A DNA stretch of 43,675 nucleotides from Sphingobacteriales bacterium TSM_CSS (GTDB taxonomy: Bacteria > Bacteroidota > Bacteroidia > Chitinophagales > UBA2359), in contig NBMY01000054.1 in NCBI GenBank assembly GCA_002212985.1, forward strand, positions 1 to 43,675. The letters are read 5' to 3'. The notes below the pieces were generated by a model. It did not search any database. It saw only the letters and a list, made by a program, of their open reading frames with translations, and was not told the origin of the DNA. Positions 33,199 through 41,775 of this stretch are shown in pieces. Numbering within the stretch: the stretch's first letter is position 1; every line of letters begins with the position of its first letter. Position numbers and translations under genes: made by a program.

Positions 33199-34140
33199 TT
33201 GTCTTATCAAAACAACATAGCTAACACCGGCCGACAGGAAGATGTGGTAGATAAATACCTGCTCGACAAACTGCAATCCATCTTATTGCAAGATGAACGC
33301 AAACAGTTGCAGGATTTGGTTTCCCATTTGCATAACCTGCGCCTCGATGTAGAGCACCTCTCGCGCGACGTGACCGAGATAAAAGGCGGGGTGTTTACTG
33401 CTGTTGATAGCATTAACAACCCCTCGCAGTTTGAATCGAAAGTGTCGCCGCTCATCAATATGCGGGTACAGCAACTCAAAAAAAATTTTCAGCAGGAGTT
33501 TGGATATGAGGTTAAAGAAACCGTAAAGGAAGAACTGGAAGCCTCACGCGATGAGTTTATTGAGGTGCTATACCCTATTATTGGTAAACTGGTGCAGCGC
33601 TATGTACGTTACCAGTTCGACATTTTTCTTGAAAATGTGCAGAAGGGAATTGGCAATACCTTTTCATGGAAATGGTGGAAACAGGCTTTGACCACCTTTA
33701 TTACCGGCGAAAGCATGGCCGCTAAAAGTGTAAAAGCTGCCATGCCCACACAAATTGAAGAGGTGTTTGTGATACAAACCAATTCTGGGCTGCTTTTGGG
33801 CTATTATTCTCGAAGCAATACCACCGACCCCGATTTAATTGCTGCCATGCTTACAGCCATTCAAAACTTTGTGAGCGACGCTTTTAAAAAAGATTCGGGC
33901 AACCTGCAAACCATAGACCATGAAAACCAGCGCATATTCCTTCACAACTTTTACAAGCATTATACTGCAACGGTAGTTTCGGGAATTGCAGATACGGCGG
34001 TTAATGAAAAACTGTACCTCGCCCTTTCCGATTTCAGCAGTAAAAATGTGCCAACCGCCATTACCGAAATTGATGACAGCCTGTTTAATGGAGTTTCGCG
34101 CCACCTGAGAGAAATCTTTGAAGATTTTGATTTAACTTAA
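33199..34140 (+). CDS. Coiled-coil protein with roadblock-like domain
   Basis: A 313-aa cytoplasmic protein. The start is a TTG, 18 bp after the previous stop; no ATG fits the conserved N-terminus. Residues 15-125 are coiled coil (LQSILLQDERKQLQDLVSHL). Residues about 186-285 (IEEVFVIQTNSGLLLGYYSR, DPDLIAAMLTAIQNFVSDAF) match a domain I know from OmpA-family proteins of other bacteria, whose alternating strand-helix pattern resembles the roadblock/LC7 fold of small-GTPase regulators such as MglB. Here there is no OmpA domain and no membrane segment. The next gene is a small GTPase, so a GTPase-regulating or scaffold role is reasonable. This is inference from fold pattern and context. Confidence 0.8.
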   Translation: MSYQNNIANTGRQEDVVDKYLLDKLQSILLQDERKQLQDLVSHLHNLRLDVEHLSRDVTEIKGGVFTAVDSINNPSQFESKVSPLINMRVQQLKKNFQQEFGYEVKETVKEELEASRDEFIEVLYPIIGKLVQRYVRYQFDIFLENVQKGIGNTFSWKWWKQALTTFITGESMAAKSVKAAMPTQIEEVFVIQTNSGLLLGYYSRSNTTDPDLIAAMLTAIQNFVSDAFKKDSGNLQTIDHENQRIFLHNFYKHYTATVVSGIADTAVNEKLYLALSDFSSKNVPTAITEIDDSLFNGVSRHLREIFEDFDLT

Positions 34141-34192
34141 TCTGCCTGTTTTTCTTTGTGGGTAGAAGGGGCGGAACAATCAACCAATCTAT

Positions 34193-34693
34193 ATGAAAAG
34201 CATAACAAAAAAAGTTATATTAACCGGCTCTTTTTCGGTCGGAAAAACATCGCTCATCAGCCGCTTTGTTTATCAAAGTTTTTCGGCCGAGTATAAAACA
34301 ACATTGGGTGTAAAAATTGACCGCAAAACCGTTGAATTAGATAATTGCATTGTGAATATGATGATTTGGGACATTGGCGGCGAGCAAAACCAGGCAAGAG
34401 TGCCCGAAACGTATTTTCTGGGCAGTGGTGGGGTAATTTATGTATTTGACATTTCCAGACCATCGGGTTTTTCTCAAATTACCGATGACATTGCCTATCT
34501 TACTGCTAAACTGAAAGATGTGCCGGTGGTGGTGGTGGGCAATAAAATTGACTTGCTCGATGTTGTAACATTGGAAGAGGTGAAGCAAATTATACCCGTT
34601 TCGGTAGATTTTTATACAAGCGCCAAAGAAGGTACTAATGTAGAAAACGTATTTACTCACTTAGCTCAAAAACTGGTCAATGAATCTCAATGA
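34193..34693 (+). CDS. Ras/Rab-like small GTPase
   Basis: A 166-aa stand-alone small GTPase. P-loop G12-S-F-S-V-G-K-T-S20; switch I threonine T37 or T38 (YKTTLGVK); switch II WDIGGEQ (59-65); base specificity NKID (117-120); G5 motif TSAK (142-145). Lengths match the minimal Ras fold. The position of Ras Gln61 is Glu64, so intrinsic hydrolysis may be slow and may depend on a partner. There is no C-terminal lipid motif. The gene follows the roadblock-like gene by 52 bp and overlaps the kinase-like gene by 14 bp. MglA-MglB polarity switches are the best-studied analogue of a GTPase next to a roadblock protein, but sequence alone does not show polarity function. Confidence 0.93.
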   Translation: MKSITKKVILTGSFSVGKTSLISRFVYQSFSAEYKTTLGVKIDRKTVELDNCIVNMMIWDIGGEQNQARVPETYFLGSGGVIYVFDISRPSGFSQITDDIAYLTAKLKDVPVVVVGNKIDLLDVVTLEEVKQIIPVSVDFYTSAKEGTNVENVFTHLAQKLVNESQ

Positions 34694-35801
34694 TTACAAG
34701 ACCGCATTTTGTTTCAGGCAGGTACAGGCTATTATTTTCAATGCCGGCGGTCAATTGTTGGAAAGTTGCGACACGCTTATATCGGTAAGCAAACACCCAA
34801 ACGCCAATTTGTTTGAACTGTTTCCTGTGTTGGAAAGTGTAAAAGGCAACCTGTCTTCTTTTGCTGCCGGAAAAAATGACAAACTGGTATTGCCCAGAGT
34901 GGAATTTCCTTTTGATGATCAATTCTTTATTTGCGATTTTCACTTTTCCATGGTTTACCACCATAATCAAAACGCCTACCTGTGGATTTTGCATGACCTT
35001 ACCGAGCAGTATAATTATTTGTTTTTAGTACAACAGGAACGAAATGAAACAATTATTGAAGCACAAAAACTAAAAATTGACAACGAAATTCTGACGCTTC
35101 AGAAAGATATTACCCTGCTCAATAACCTGCGGCACATAAGGCGCAACCTGAACACCACCATAACCGCCGAAATTGAAGCGCCGCTCAACAGAATTATGGC
35201 CCTTGCCAATAAACTGAAAGAATCCGCTGATACAAAACAAGAATACAACTACCTGGCATCTATGGAAAGCGCTGTTTCCAGCATAGACGACCAGCTTACC
35301 CAAAGCCGTCCTATGCAGCTTGATTTGCTGCTCATACCCCCCGACAGAACCGAAATCAACCTGCAGGATCTGTTGTGGAATGTACTCAAAATTTTTAATT
35401 ACGGGCAACGCACCAAAGTAAGCCCGGTTTACCTCAATTTTAAACCCGGGTTGCCTCAATCAGTTTTGGTCAATAAACCAAGACTGGCACAACTGTTTCA
35501 TAACTTTTTTGAATATGCCCTGTTTGACTGGGGAAGCACTTTAAGTAGCCTTTCTGTTTCTTTGCAGGAACTCAAACCCGCTTTTTGTAAACTTGAATTT
35601 ATTCTTACCAACAATATAAATCCTTTAACCGAACAGGAAATTGCCCGGTTGTCTGAAAAAATGGAAGAAGATCTTTCTGAACTTGCCCGAACCTTTAAAG
35701 GCAAGTTTGATCTCTTTGTTTTACCCGAAGACCAAAAGGTAATTATGACCTTGCACCTATCGTTTAGGGTTGCCGTTGCAAAAAATGCCTCATCTTCATA
35801 A
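34680..35801 (+). CDS. PAS-containing histidine-kinase-like protein without phospho-acceptor His
   Basis: A 373-aa cytoplasmic protein. Residues 1-115 look like a PAS domain (VQAIIFNAGGQLLESC ... YLWILHDLTEQ). A coiled linker (115-160) leads into a dimerisation-helix-like segment whose H-box reads AEIEAPLN (163-170) where kinases have HE[IL]RxPLN: the His is Ala. A C-terminal ATPase-like region retains an N-box-like LFHNFFEYALFD (272-283) but no DxGxG or glycine lid. It therefore should not autophosphorylate. It overlaps the GTPase by 14 bp, so the pair are translationally coupled. I infer a PAS-sensing scaffold or effector for the GTPase. A very divergent true kinase is less likely. Confidence 0.82.
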   Translation: MNLNDYKTAFCFRQVQAIIFNAGGQLLESCDTLISVSKHPNANLFELFPVLESVKGNLSSFAAGKNDKLVLPRVEFPFDDQFFICDFHFSMVYHHNQNAYLWILHDLTEQYNYLFLVQQERNETIIEAQKLKIDNEILTLQKDITLLNNLRHIRRNLNTTITAEIEAPLNRIMALANKLKESADTKQEYNYLASMESAVSSIDDQLTQSRPMQLDLLLIPPDRTEINLQDLLWNVLKIFNYGQRTKVSPVYLNFKPGLPQSVLVNKPRLAQLFHNFFEYALFDWGSTLSSLSVSLQELKPAFCKLEFILTNNINPLTEQEIARLSEKMEEDLSELARTFKGKFDLFVLPEDQKVIMTLHLSFRVAVAKNASSS

Positions 35802-35833
35802 AATGTTAACAATTACTTAACATTGCCTTGATA

Positions 35834-35862
35834 TTGAGCGTTGCAAATTTGCAATACATTTG
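35834..35862 (+). promoter_or_regulatory. Promoter of the phosphate transporter gene
   Basis: TTG (35834-35836), 18 bp, then TACATTTG (35855-35862), an exact -7 element. The ATG is 39 bp downstream. Confidence 0.6.
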
Positions 35863-35901
35863 CTATTATTTTTCAGCAACAACTACTAATCTCTGAAAAT
35901 T

Positions 35902-37260
35902 ATGCCGGAATTTGGATTGGAAGGCATGGCGCTTTTTCTGCTTATTGTATGTATTGCTTCGGTTTGCATTTTTGAATTTATTAATGGTTTTCACGATACT
36001 GCTAATGCGGTTGCTACGGTTATTTATACCGGAACACTTAAACCGCAGTGGGCTGTAGTCTGGTCGGGATTGTGGAATTTTTTGGGTGTTTATGTAGGAG
36101 GTATCGGAGTAGCGCTCGGCATTATGAAGTTGCTGCCCTTAACAGATATGATGCTGCAATCTTTTAACGAAAATGTGTGCATCGTAATGGCACTTATGCT
36201 GGCTGCCATTTTGTGGAACCTTGGCACCTGGTATTTTGGCATTCCCTGCTCCAGTTCGCATACCATGATTGGCTCTCTGTTAGGTGTTGGATTGGTTTTT
36301 TACTTTCTACATGGCGGTAGTGGGGTTAATTGGGATAAGGCAAAAGATATTGGGTTATCCTTGCTTGTATCGCCGCTTTTTGGTTTTACCGCTGCCATTG
36401 GGTTAATGTTTGTGTTGAGACAGGTGCTAAACAAAGGGTATCGCGCACATATTTTCAATGAACCAGAACCAGGCCACCGGCCGCCTCTTTGGATAAGGGC
36501 TATTTTGGTAACGACCTGTACTTTGGTAAGCTTTTTTCATGGCTCAAACGACGGACAAAAAGGCGTGGGGCTGATGATGATTGTATTGCTTACTTTTGTG
36601 CCTATGAAATTTGCCCTTGCTCCACAGTTTACACCCGATGATTGCATACAAACGCTGGTGAATATTGAAAACGCTTTGGGAAAAAGCGGTGCAGAAGTAG
36701 CACCCATTATTGCTGAACTGAAAGCCGACTTGCAACATTACAAAGAAACTGCCGACGCAAAAATCAAATATACCCTTCGCAGAGATTTGCAGCGATTTGT
36801 AAAAAAAATGGGTACGCTTCATGCCGAAATAGACTCTAAAACCCAAAAATCTATTGATGGCGAGTTGAAAAAGTTGAAATCTTACACCGATTTTGCCCCT
36901 ACCTGGGTCATTATGGTCATTGCACTCTGTCTTGGCTTGGGCACCATGGTAGGCTGGAAGCGAATTGTTATTACCATTGGCGAAAAAATTGGCAAACGCC
37001 ACATGACCTACGCAGAAGGCGCTACTGCCGAGTTAATTGCCGCAAGCACTATTGGTTTAAGTACCGGTTTGGGGTTGCCCGTTAGCACTACGCATGTATT
37101 GTCATCGGGGGTTGCCGGCAGCATGGTGGCTACTAAGGGAGTTAAAAACCTGCAATCGGCTACCGTTATAAACATAGCGCTTGCATGGGTGCTTACCCTG
37201 CCCGTAACCATTTTGCTGGCAGGCGGCTTTTACTGGATTTTTCAGAAATTATTTGTCTGA
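35902..37260 (+). CDS. PiT-family inorganic phosphate transporter
   Basis: A 452-aa inner-membrane phosphate symporter (PiT/Pho-4 family). It has the duplicated signature: EFINGFHDTANAVATVIYTG at about 25-44, and FFHGSNDGQKGVGLMMIVLL around 212-231, plus the C-terminal GLPVSTTHVLSSGVAGSM. About ten membrane helices flank a hydrophilic central loop of about 90 residues (SGAEVAPIIAELKADLQHYK...), longer than in PitA. No phoU-like pit accessory gene adjoins. It stands alone with its own promoter, and its stop is 75 bp before a small membrane protein gene. Confidence 0.95.
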   Translation: MPEFGLEGMALFLLIVCIASVCIFEFINGFHDTANAVATVIYTGTLKPQWAVVWSGLWNFLGVYVGGIGVALGIMKLLPLTDMMLQSFNENVCIVMALMLAAILWNLGTWYFGIPCSSSHTMIGSLLGVGLVFYFLHGGSGVNWDKAKDIGLSLLVSPLFGFTAAIGLMFVLRQVLNKGYRAHIFNEPEPGHRPPLWIRAILVTTCTLVSFFHGSNDGQKGVGLMMIVLLTFVPMKFALAPQFTPDDCIQTLVNIENALGKSGAEVAPIIAELKADLQHYKETADAKIKYTLRRDLQRFVKKMGTLHAEIDSKTQKSIDGELKKLKSYTDFAPTWVIMVIALCLGLGTMVGWKRIVITIGEKIGKRHMTYAEGATAELIAASTIGLSTGLGLPVSTTHVLSSGVAGSMVATKGVKNLQSATVINIALAWVLTLPVTILLAGGFYWIFQKLFV

Positions 37261-37335
37261 AATTAGGGGTAAATTCCAGCAAAAGCGCTTTTATGCTTAC
37301 ATTGCAGAGTTTCTATCACCAAAATGCTGTAATGT

Positions 37336-37698
37336 ATGAAAAATGTTTCAAGTGCAATTTATGCTCAACTCATTTACATGTTGGGCATGGGTGTTGGCCT
37401 GTTGTTTTTTCCTAACCTGCTGCTTGGGATTTTTAGTATTTCCCCCGCTACCGATGTCTGGGTACGGGTTGTAGGCGCTTTGGCACTGGTGCTTACCTTT
37501 TATTATTATACCATGCTTCGGCAGCAAAACACCACTTTTTTTTGGGCAACCGTGTGGGGACGCTATGCATTTTGTATAACATTGGCAGGCCTCGTGGCGT
37601 TTGGTTTTGGCGAAACTCCCCTTTACCTCTTTGCAGCCCTTGAGTTTTTACTGGCTGGCTGGGCACATTTTGCCCTTACCAATACCAAAACTGCCTAA
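37336..37698 (+). CDS. Small four-helix membrane protein of unknown function
   Basis: A 120-aa protein made almost wholly of four hydrophobic helices: about residues 7-30 (IYAQLIYMLGMGVGLLFFPN), 42-60 (VWVRVVGALALVLTFYYY), 70-92 and 97-115. It keeps a conserved-looking VWVRVVG in helix 2 that I have seen in small uncharacterised bacterial membrane proteins. It has no catalytic motif. It lies 75 bp after the phosphate transporter on the same strand and may be co-transcribed, and is convergent with the sugar dehydrogenase gene 27 bp away. Confidence 0.82.
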   Translation: MKNVSSAIYAQLIYMLGMGVGLLFFPNLLLGIFSISPATDVWVRVVGALALVLTFYYYTMLRQQNTTFFWATVWGRYAFCITLAGLVAFGFGETPLYLFAALEFLLAGWAHFALTNTKTA

Positions 37699-37725
37699 AG
37701 CGCATTGTTGCCGAAGGCTGGCAGG

Positions 37726-39342
37726 TTAAGGATTAACAACGCTCACCTGTATGCTGCCTGCCGTTCCACCCAGCCAAACTACACTTACGGAATTGGTGTT
37801 TTGCCCCGATACAATGTTGCCGCTACCCGTTACAATGCTCCAGTTGTAGAGAAAGCCCGGTACAAACGCAACCGAATAAGTATATTCTGTGGTGTTATCG
37901 TCGCAAACAACGGTTTCGCCGCTTATTTGCGGGGTAGGTGTAGTTTTAAAGGTAAGACTTACCCCTGCCGACACTGAACTGCAAAGCGCATTACTTGTTT
38001 TACCCACTTTTACCGTATAAACTCCCGTTTGGGTAGCGTTGTAGGCAGCATTGGCAGCGCCTTCAATATCGGTGCCGTTTAGCTGCCATTGGTAGGTAAA
38101 GCCGCTGCCGGTTAATGCCTCAAGCGTATATACATCTCCTTCGCAAAGGTTGTTGGGTACGTTGATGTTGGTAATGCGGGCAGTAGGTGCGCAATTAACA
38201 GACCTAATCTGGTAGATATTGCCCGATGCAAGTGCTGCAACATACATTTCACCGCGGTAATCGGTTCCGAAGGCGCTGAACTGGTAGTTTACCGTATCTT
38301 TTATTTGGGTGAAAGTAAAGGGCGGGCTGGCAGGGGCATCGGCATTGGCAGCAAAAAACATTCCAGAACAGTAATCGGCAAAAAGGTAATATCCGTACAT
38401 ATCTGCAAATTGAACCCCGCGGTAAACCAAACCGCCCGTTACCGAGCAACCATTACCCGAAGGCGGCATACTGCTGGCATAAGAAAAAACCGGAAACGTG
38501 TAAGCAGCCCCCGGCGGACATACACCACCATAGGAGTTGTTGGCTTCGTAACAGTTCCAACCATAGTTAATACCGCCGGTATTGGCAGGCTCAAAATCAA
38601 CTTCTTCCCAGTTGTCTTGCCCCACATCGCCAATCCACATATTGCCGGTTAGCGGGTCAAAGCTAAAACGCCAGGGGTTGCGCAGCCCAAGCGACCAAAT
38701 TTCGGGGGCATATTGGGTATTGCCAATAAAAGGATTGGTGGGCGGTATGGCATAGTTGCTACCATTGTTTACGTCAATACGCAGCATTTTTCCCAGCAAC
38801 GACAGTTTGTTTTGTGCATTACCTTGCGGGTCGCCGCCGCTTCCGCCGTCGCCCATACCTATATATAAATAGCCATCGGAACCAAATTCCAGATTGCCGC
38901 CGTTATGATTGCTGTAAGGTTGTGCTATGGTTAGTAGCAGCAACTCGCTGCCGGGGTCGGCTATGTTGGGGTTCACTGCATTTCGGGTAAAACGGCATAT
39001 ATATGTGTTGCCGTTAGATTCTGCTGTATAGTTCACGTAAAAGTAACCGTTAGCTGCATAATTGGGGTGAAAAGCCAGCCCAAGCAACCCGCGTTCATTG
39101 CCCGATTGCGATACTGTACTGCTTAAATCTAAAAAAGGGGTGCCCTGCTTGTTGCCCAACGAATCGCAAATGTAAATAATGCCATTTTGCTGTACAATAA
39201 ACAGTCTGGAATCGCCACAGTTTTCAATGGCAACCGGCCTTGTATAACCACCCGAAAACGGTATAAGGTTAACCGAAGGCTGGGCGAACAGTGTTTGTAT
39301 GAAAATAAATGGGAGATAGAACAATACATGCCGGCAATACAT
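37726..39342 (-). CDS. Secreted PQQ-dependent sugar (aldose) dehydrogenase-like protein with Ig-like tail
   Basis: A 538-aa exported protein. A signal peptide (MYCRHVLFYLPFIFIQTLFA) precedes a six-bladed propeller of the soluble glucose/sorbosone dehydrogenase family, about residues 25-375. Marks are RPVAIENCGDSRLFIVQQNG, RGLLGLAFHPNYAANGYFYV, SNHNGGNLEFGSDGYLYIG, GDGGSGGDPQGNAQN and EIWSLGLRNPWRFSFDP. In this family they form the PQQ and Ca2+ site. Two Ig/PKD-like modules follow (about 390-470 and 475-538). The protein stops right after IQVSVVNP, with no T9SS sorting domain, unlike the two proteases in this window. It may be secreted another way or the C-terminus may have been lost. Confidence 0.9.
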   Translation of the reverse strand: MYCRHVLFYLPFIFIQTLFAQPSVNLIPFSGGYTRPVAIENCGDSRLFIVQQNGIIYICDSLGNKQGTPFLDLSSTVSQSGNERGLLGLAFHPNYAANGYFYVNYTAESNGNTYICRFTRNAVNPNIADPGSELLLLTIAQPYSNHNGGNLEFGSDGYLYIGMGDGGSGGDPQGNAQNKLSLLGKMLRIDVNNGSNYAIPPTNPFIGNTQYAPEIWSLGLRNPWRFSFDPLTGNMWIGDVGQDNWEEVDFEPANTGGINYGWNCYEANNSYGGVCPPGAAYTFPVFSYASSMPPSGNGCSVTGGLVYRGVQFADMYGYYLFADYCSGMFFAANADAPASPPFTFTQIKDTVNYQFSAFGTDYRGEMYVAALASGNIYQIRSVNCAPTARITNINVPNNLCEGDVYTLEALTGSGFTYQWQLNGTDIEGAANAAYNATQTGVYTVKVGKTSNALCSSVSAGVSLTFKTTPTPQISGETVVCDDNTTEYTYSVAFVPGFLYNWSIVTGSGNIVSGQNTNSVSVVWLGGTAGSIQVSVVNP

Positions 39343-39551
39343 AGCAAAATCTGTTTAACTTATTTTAAAATTCAACCGCAAGAATGCCTGCTTGCAGCAT
39401 AATTGCTACAAAATAAGGAAAACAGAGAAATTTTTAGAAAATTTTTATAAAAAACAGAAAACTTTTTACTAATCAGAAAAATCTTGAAAAGATCGCAGAT
39501 AAAAATGAAAACAGCTCATGGAACTATAACTTGTCCGGTTTAAAAAGCAAG

Positions 39552-40205
39552 CTAAACTTGCCCGTTAGCAATTACATATGCCAATATGGTATTTTGAAAC
39601 TGTGTTACCTGCACCGCAGCCCGAAGCGCGATACTGTTTTTTTTAACCACTGCATCTATAAAGCCACTTATAGGGGCTTGTTCCGGGCAGGTTAATTGCA
39701 CGTTTTGCAATACAATGTGTTGGTTAAACTGCAACTCTTTTAGTCCATACCATTTATACAAGGCTTCCTTGGCACACCAAAATGCAGTAAGGGTGTGCAA
39801 GTCTTCGGGGTGAAGAATGGCAAGTTCGGTAGCAGACAGGAATTTTTCCTTAATTTTAAACAGCTGCGGTCGTAGTTCTTCGACATCTATGCCCACCTCG
39901 AGTTGTGGATGCCAGATAACCGCTGCAAATTGCCTTGAATGGCTGATACCGATTTTACCATCATCGGGAAAAAAAGGCTTGCCTTCGGGGGTATATTGCA
40001 GGCTATGCGCCTCCTTTCCCGAAACCTTTTCCAACAAAATCCGGCTGCAAAGCCATTCATTTCTGCGGCGTTCATGGAAATGGGGCGGTAAAAACGGCAA
40101 CAACCTTGCCACCTGTACATCATTGGGAGGCAAAATGGGTGCAATGCCAATGGCAGCGCCCTGATGTTTAAAAACAAACGGATAGGTATGGTGATAATTG
40201 CTCAA
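39552..40205 (-). CDS. 4'-phosphopantetheinyl transferase, Sfp type
   Basis: It transfers the phosphopantetheine arm of CoA to carrier proteins (acyl, peptidyl or aryl). The 217-aa protein has the family motifs: KIGISHSRQFAAV (85-97), GIDVEELRP (105-113) with Mg2+ ligands D107 and E109, and FWCAKEALYKWYG (142-154) with E147 and K151. It is the third gene of a minus-strand operon, 9 bp after endonuclease V. No NRPS, PKS or acpP gene is nearby, so the target is probably the fatty-acid carrier protein or remote. The gene-free 209 bp upstream of its neighbour's convergent side (39343-39551) shows nothing. Confidence 0.93.
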   Translation of the reverse strand: MSNYHHTYPFVFKHQGAAIGIAPILPPNDVQVARLLPFLPPHFHERRRNEWLCSRILLEKVSGKEAHSLQYTPEGKPFFPDDGKIGISHSRQFAAVIWHPQLEVGIDVEELRPQLFKIKEKFLSATELAILHPEDLHTLTAFWCAKEALYKWYGLKELQFNQHIVLQNVQLTCPEQAPISGFIDAVVKKNSIALRAAVQVTQFQNTILAYVIANGQV

Positions 40206-40214
40206 TAAAAGCTG

Positions 40215-40916
40215 CTATTTGGGGGGTATATGGTTTGCCGATTCAATGCGCAGCCGGTTAACCAATAAATGCGCCTGCCTTGTAGGTTCGGGAATGCGGT
40301 ATTTGGTGCAGCACATTTGTATAATTCTCAGGGCATCGGGCAGGGTTATCAGGTGTCCGGCGGAAATATAAACCGGCTTTACCCCGGTTTTTGTGCGCAA
40401 GGCCGCCCCAACTATCTCCCCTTTGTGCGTCATATAGGCAAAACTACCTTTTTCGGGTAAAAGTTCAGTGTGCCGGCCAACCAATACCGATTTTCCGCAA
40501 CCAAAAGAAGGGCAACTGGTTGCAAGTCCGAAATGCGAGGCTATGCCCATTCGGCGCGGATGAGCAAAGCCATGCCCGTCGAGTACTACTACATCGGGTT
40601 TGCTTTGCAACTGTCCCCAAACTTCTAACAGGGCAGGAATTTCTCTGAAAGAAAGTAATCCGGGAATGTATGGAAAATCTGCCTTTGAAATGGCTGTTGC
40701 CTGCTCTACTATTTGCAATTGCGGAAAAGAAAGCACTACTATACCGGCATAAATTTCGGGCGAAAATTTATTAAACGAGATATCGGCGCCGGCAATCAAA
40801 TGAACTTTTTCAGGATCGAGCGGGGTAAATTGCAGATGTTTCCGCAACTGCTGTTGCAGCGCAACGGCATCTTTGGGGTTTTGCGGAAAAGGCGGAGCAG
40901 CGCCGGGCATGTTCAT
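40215..40916 (-). CDS. nfi: Endonuclease V, deoxyinosine repair
   Basis: Endonuclease V nicks DNA (or RNA) near deaminated adenine. I chose the ATG at 40916, which overlaps the upstream stop as TGATG, giving 233 aa; the longer form starting at 40943 would overlap the DUF4442 gene by 28 bp. The catalytic set is present: D45 in IAGADISF, E92 in PGLLSFREIPALLE, and D113 in VVLDGHGFAHPRRMGIASH. Its C-terminal region (RTKTGVKPVYISAGHL) fits the family. It sits between a DUF4442 gene and a phosphopantetheinyl transferase gene, with no obvious common pathway. Confidence 0.95.
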   Translation of the reverse strand: MNMPGAAPPFPQNPKDAVALQQQLRKHLQFTPLDPEKVHLIAGADISFNKFSPEIYAGIVVLSFPQLQIVEQATAISKADFPYIPGLLSFREIPALLEVWGQLQSKPDVVVLDGHGFAHPRRMGIASHFGLATSCPSFGCGKSVLVGRHTELLPEKGSFAYMTHKGEIVGAALRTKTGVKPVYISAGHLITLPDALRIIQMCCTKYRIPEPTRQAHLLVNRLRIESANHIPPK

Positions 40917-41422
40917 CAGCTTTTTTTCCGCTTCATTGACCAAGTGATGGTAAAACGGGCTACTTCTTCGCCGGCTTTATTGGTGCCAACAGATAAGGCC
41001 TCTACCGATACAGGCTCTCCGGTGGACAAAGTTTTGGCAACGGCATCAAAAAAAAGCGGCCCGTTTTGGCAGGTAAAAGTGGTAACATCGGTAGCTTTTT
41101 TGGTAAAATCGGCTTTTAACCCTACCACTAAGAAAGAAACGGGCGCACCGGCAGTTTCCAAGGCCATTAACCCCAGTACACCGGTTGACATTTCGGCGGC
41201 CATACTTAAAGCGGCAAAATAGGTTGATTTAAACGGATTTTGGGTTAACCAACCATAAGGAATGCTCACTTTAGCCCTTTCGGGACTTAGTTCTGCCATT
41301 TTTAACCTGGCTACAAAAGCCAAAGGAAGCTTGTAAAGTAAGAAAAGTTTGAACAAAACAGGGTTGAGCAGGCGGTTTATAAACCGTTTAACTTTAGGGT
41401 GAGAAGCTGGTTCAGGTAGCAT
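40916..41422 (-). CDS. DUF4442 hotdog-fold protein
   Basis: A 168-aa protein with the DUF4442 hotdog fold, related to thioesterases such as PaaI. Residues about 57-80 (PYGWLTQNPFKSTYFAALSMAAEMSTG) are the family signature, with the central helix and an N-F motif at the active-site end. Function of the family is not established; acyl-CoA or acyl-carrier thioester hydrolysis is the usual guess. Its stop overlaps the endonuclease V start (TGATG), so they are coupled. It is the first gene of the three-gene operon. An association with carrier-protein activation by the last gene is possible but speculative. Confidence 0.9.
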   Translation of the reverse strand: MLPEPASHPKVKRFINRLLNPVLFKLFLLYKLPLAFVARLKMAELSPERAKVSIPYGWLTQNPFKSTYFAALSMAAEMSTGVLGLMALETAGAPVSFLVVGLKADFTKKATDVTTFTCQNGPLFFDAVAKTLSTGEPVSVEALSVGTNKAGEEVARFTITWSMKRKKS

Positions 41423-41716
41423 ATATTGGTAAATTGATAAACAACTGCAGGAAAACTGACAAGGAAATTTTTAACGTTGATAAACCGAAGCAAATACGCA
41501 AAAATGACCTAAACGGCCAAATTTTTTTTAAAATTCTTAAAATTTTATTTGAGTCATATTTAATTATTGCAATTTATTGTTTTATACCTTCAGACTTTTG
41601 CAAGAAAAGCGATTAAATAGGGTAAAAATAAATTAACTGTATGCATTTCTAATTCATGGGCAGCAGCTTGGGAGTGCCGCCCAAGCCAAAAGTAGTAACA
41701 AATTGAACTAATTTAC

Positions 41717-41724
41717 TAACTTTG
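41717..41724 (+). promoter_or_regulatory. Promoter -7 element of the lytic transglycosylase gene
   Basis: TAACTTTG, an exact TAnnTTTG match, 51 bp before the ATG. The rest of the 353-bp gap 41423-41775 is A/T-rich and holds no gene that I can support; the 60-aa frame at 41434-41616 has no family likeness. Confidence 0.55.
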
Positions 41725-41775
41725 CCCCGCTAATCAAATTTATTAGTGACTTTACCAAAAGTTCATTCTCATTTT

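Noticed and set aside
40917..40943. Longer endonuclease V start at 40943
   Set aside because: It overlaps the upstream gene by 28 bp, whereas the ATG at 40916 forms a TGATG junction and leaves the domain complete.
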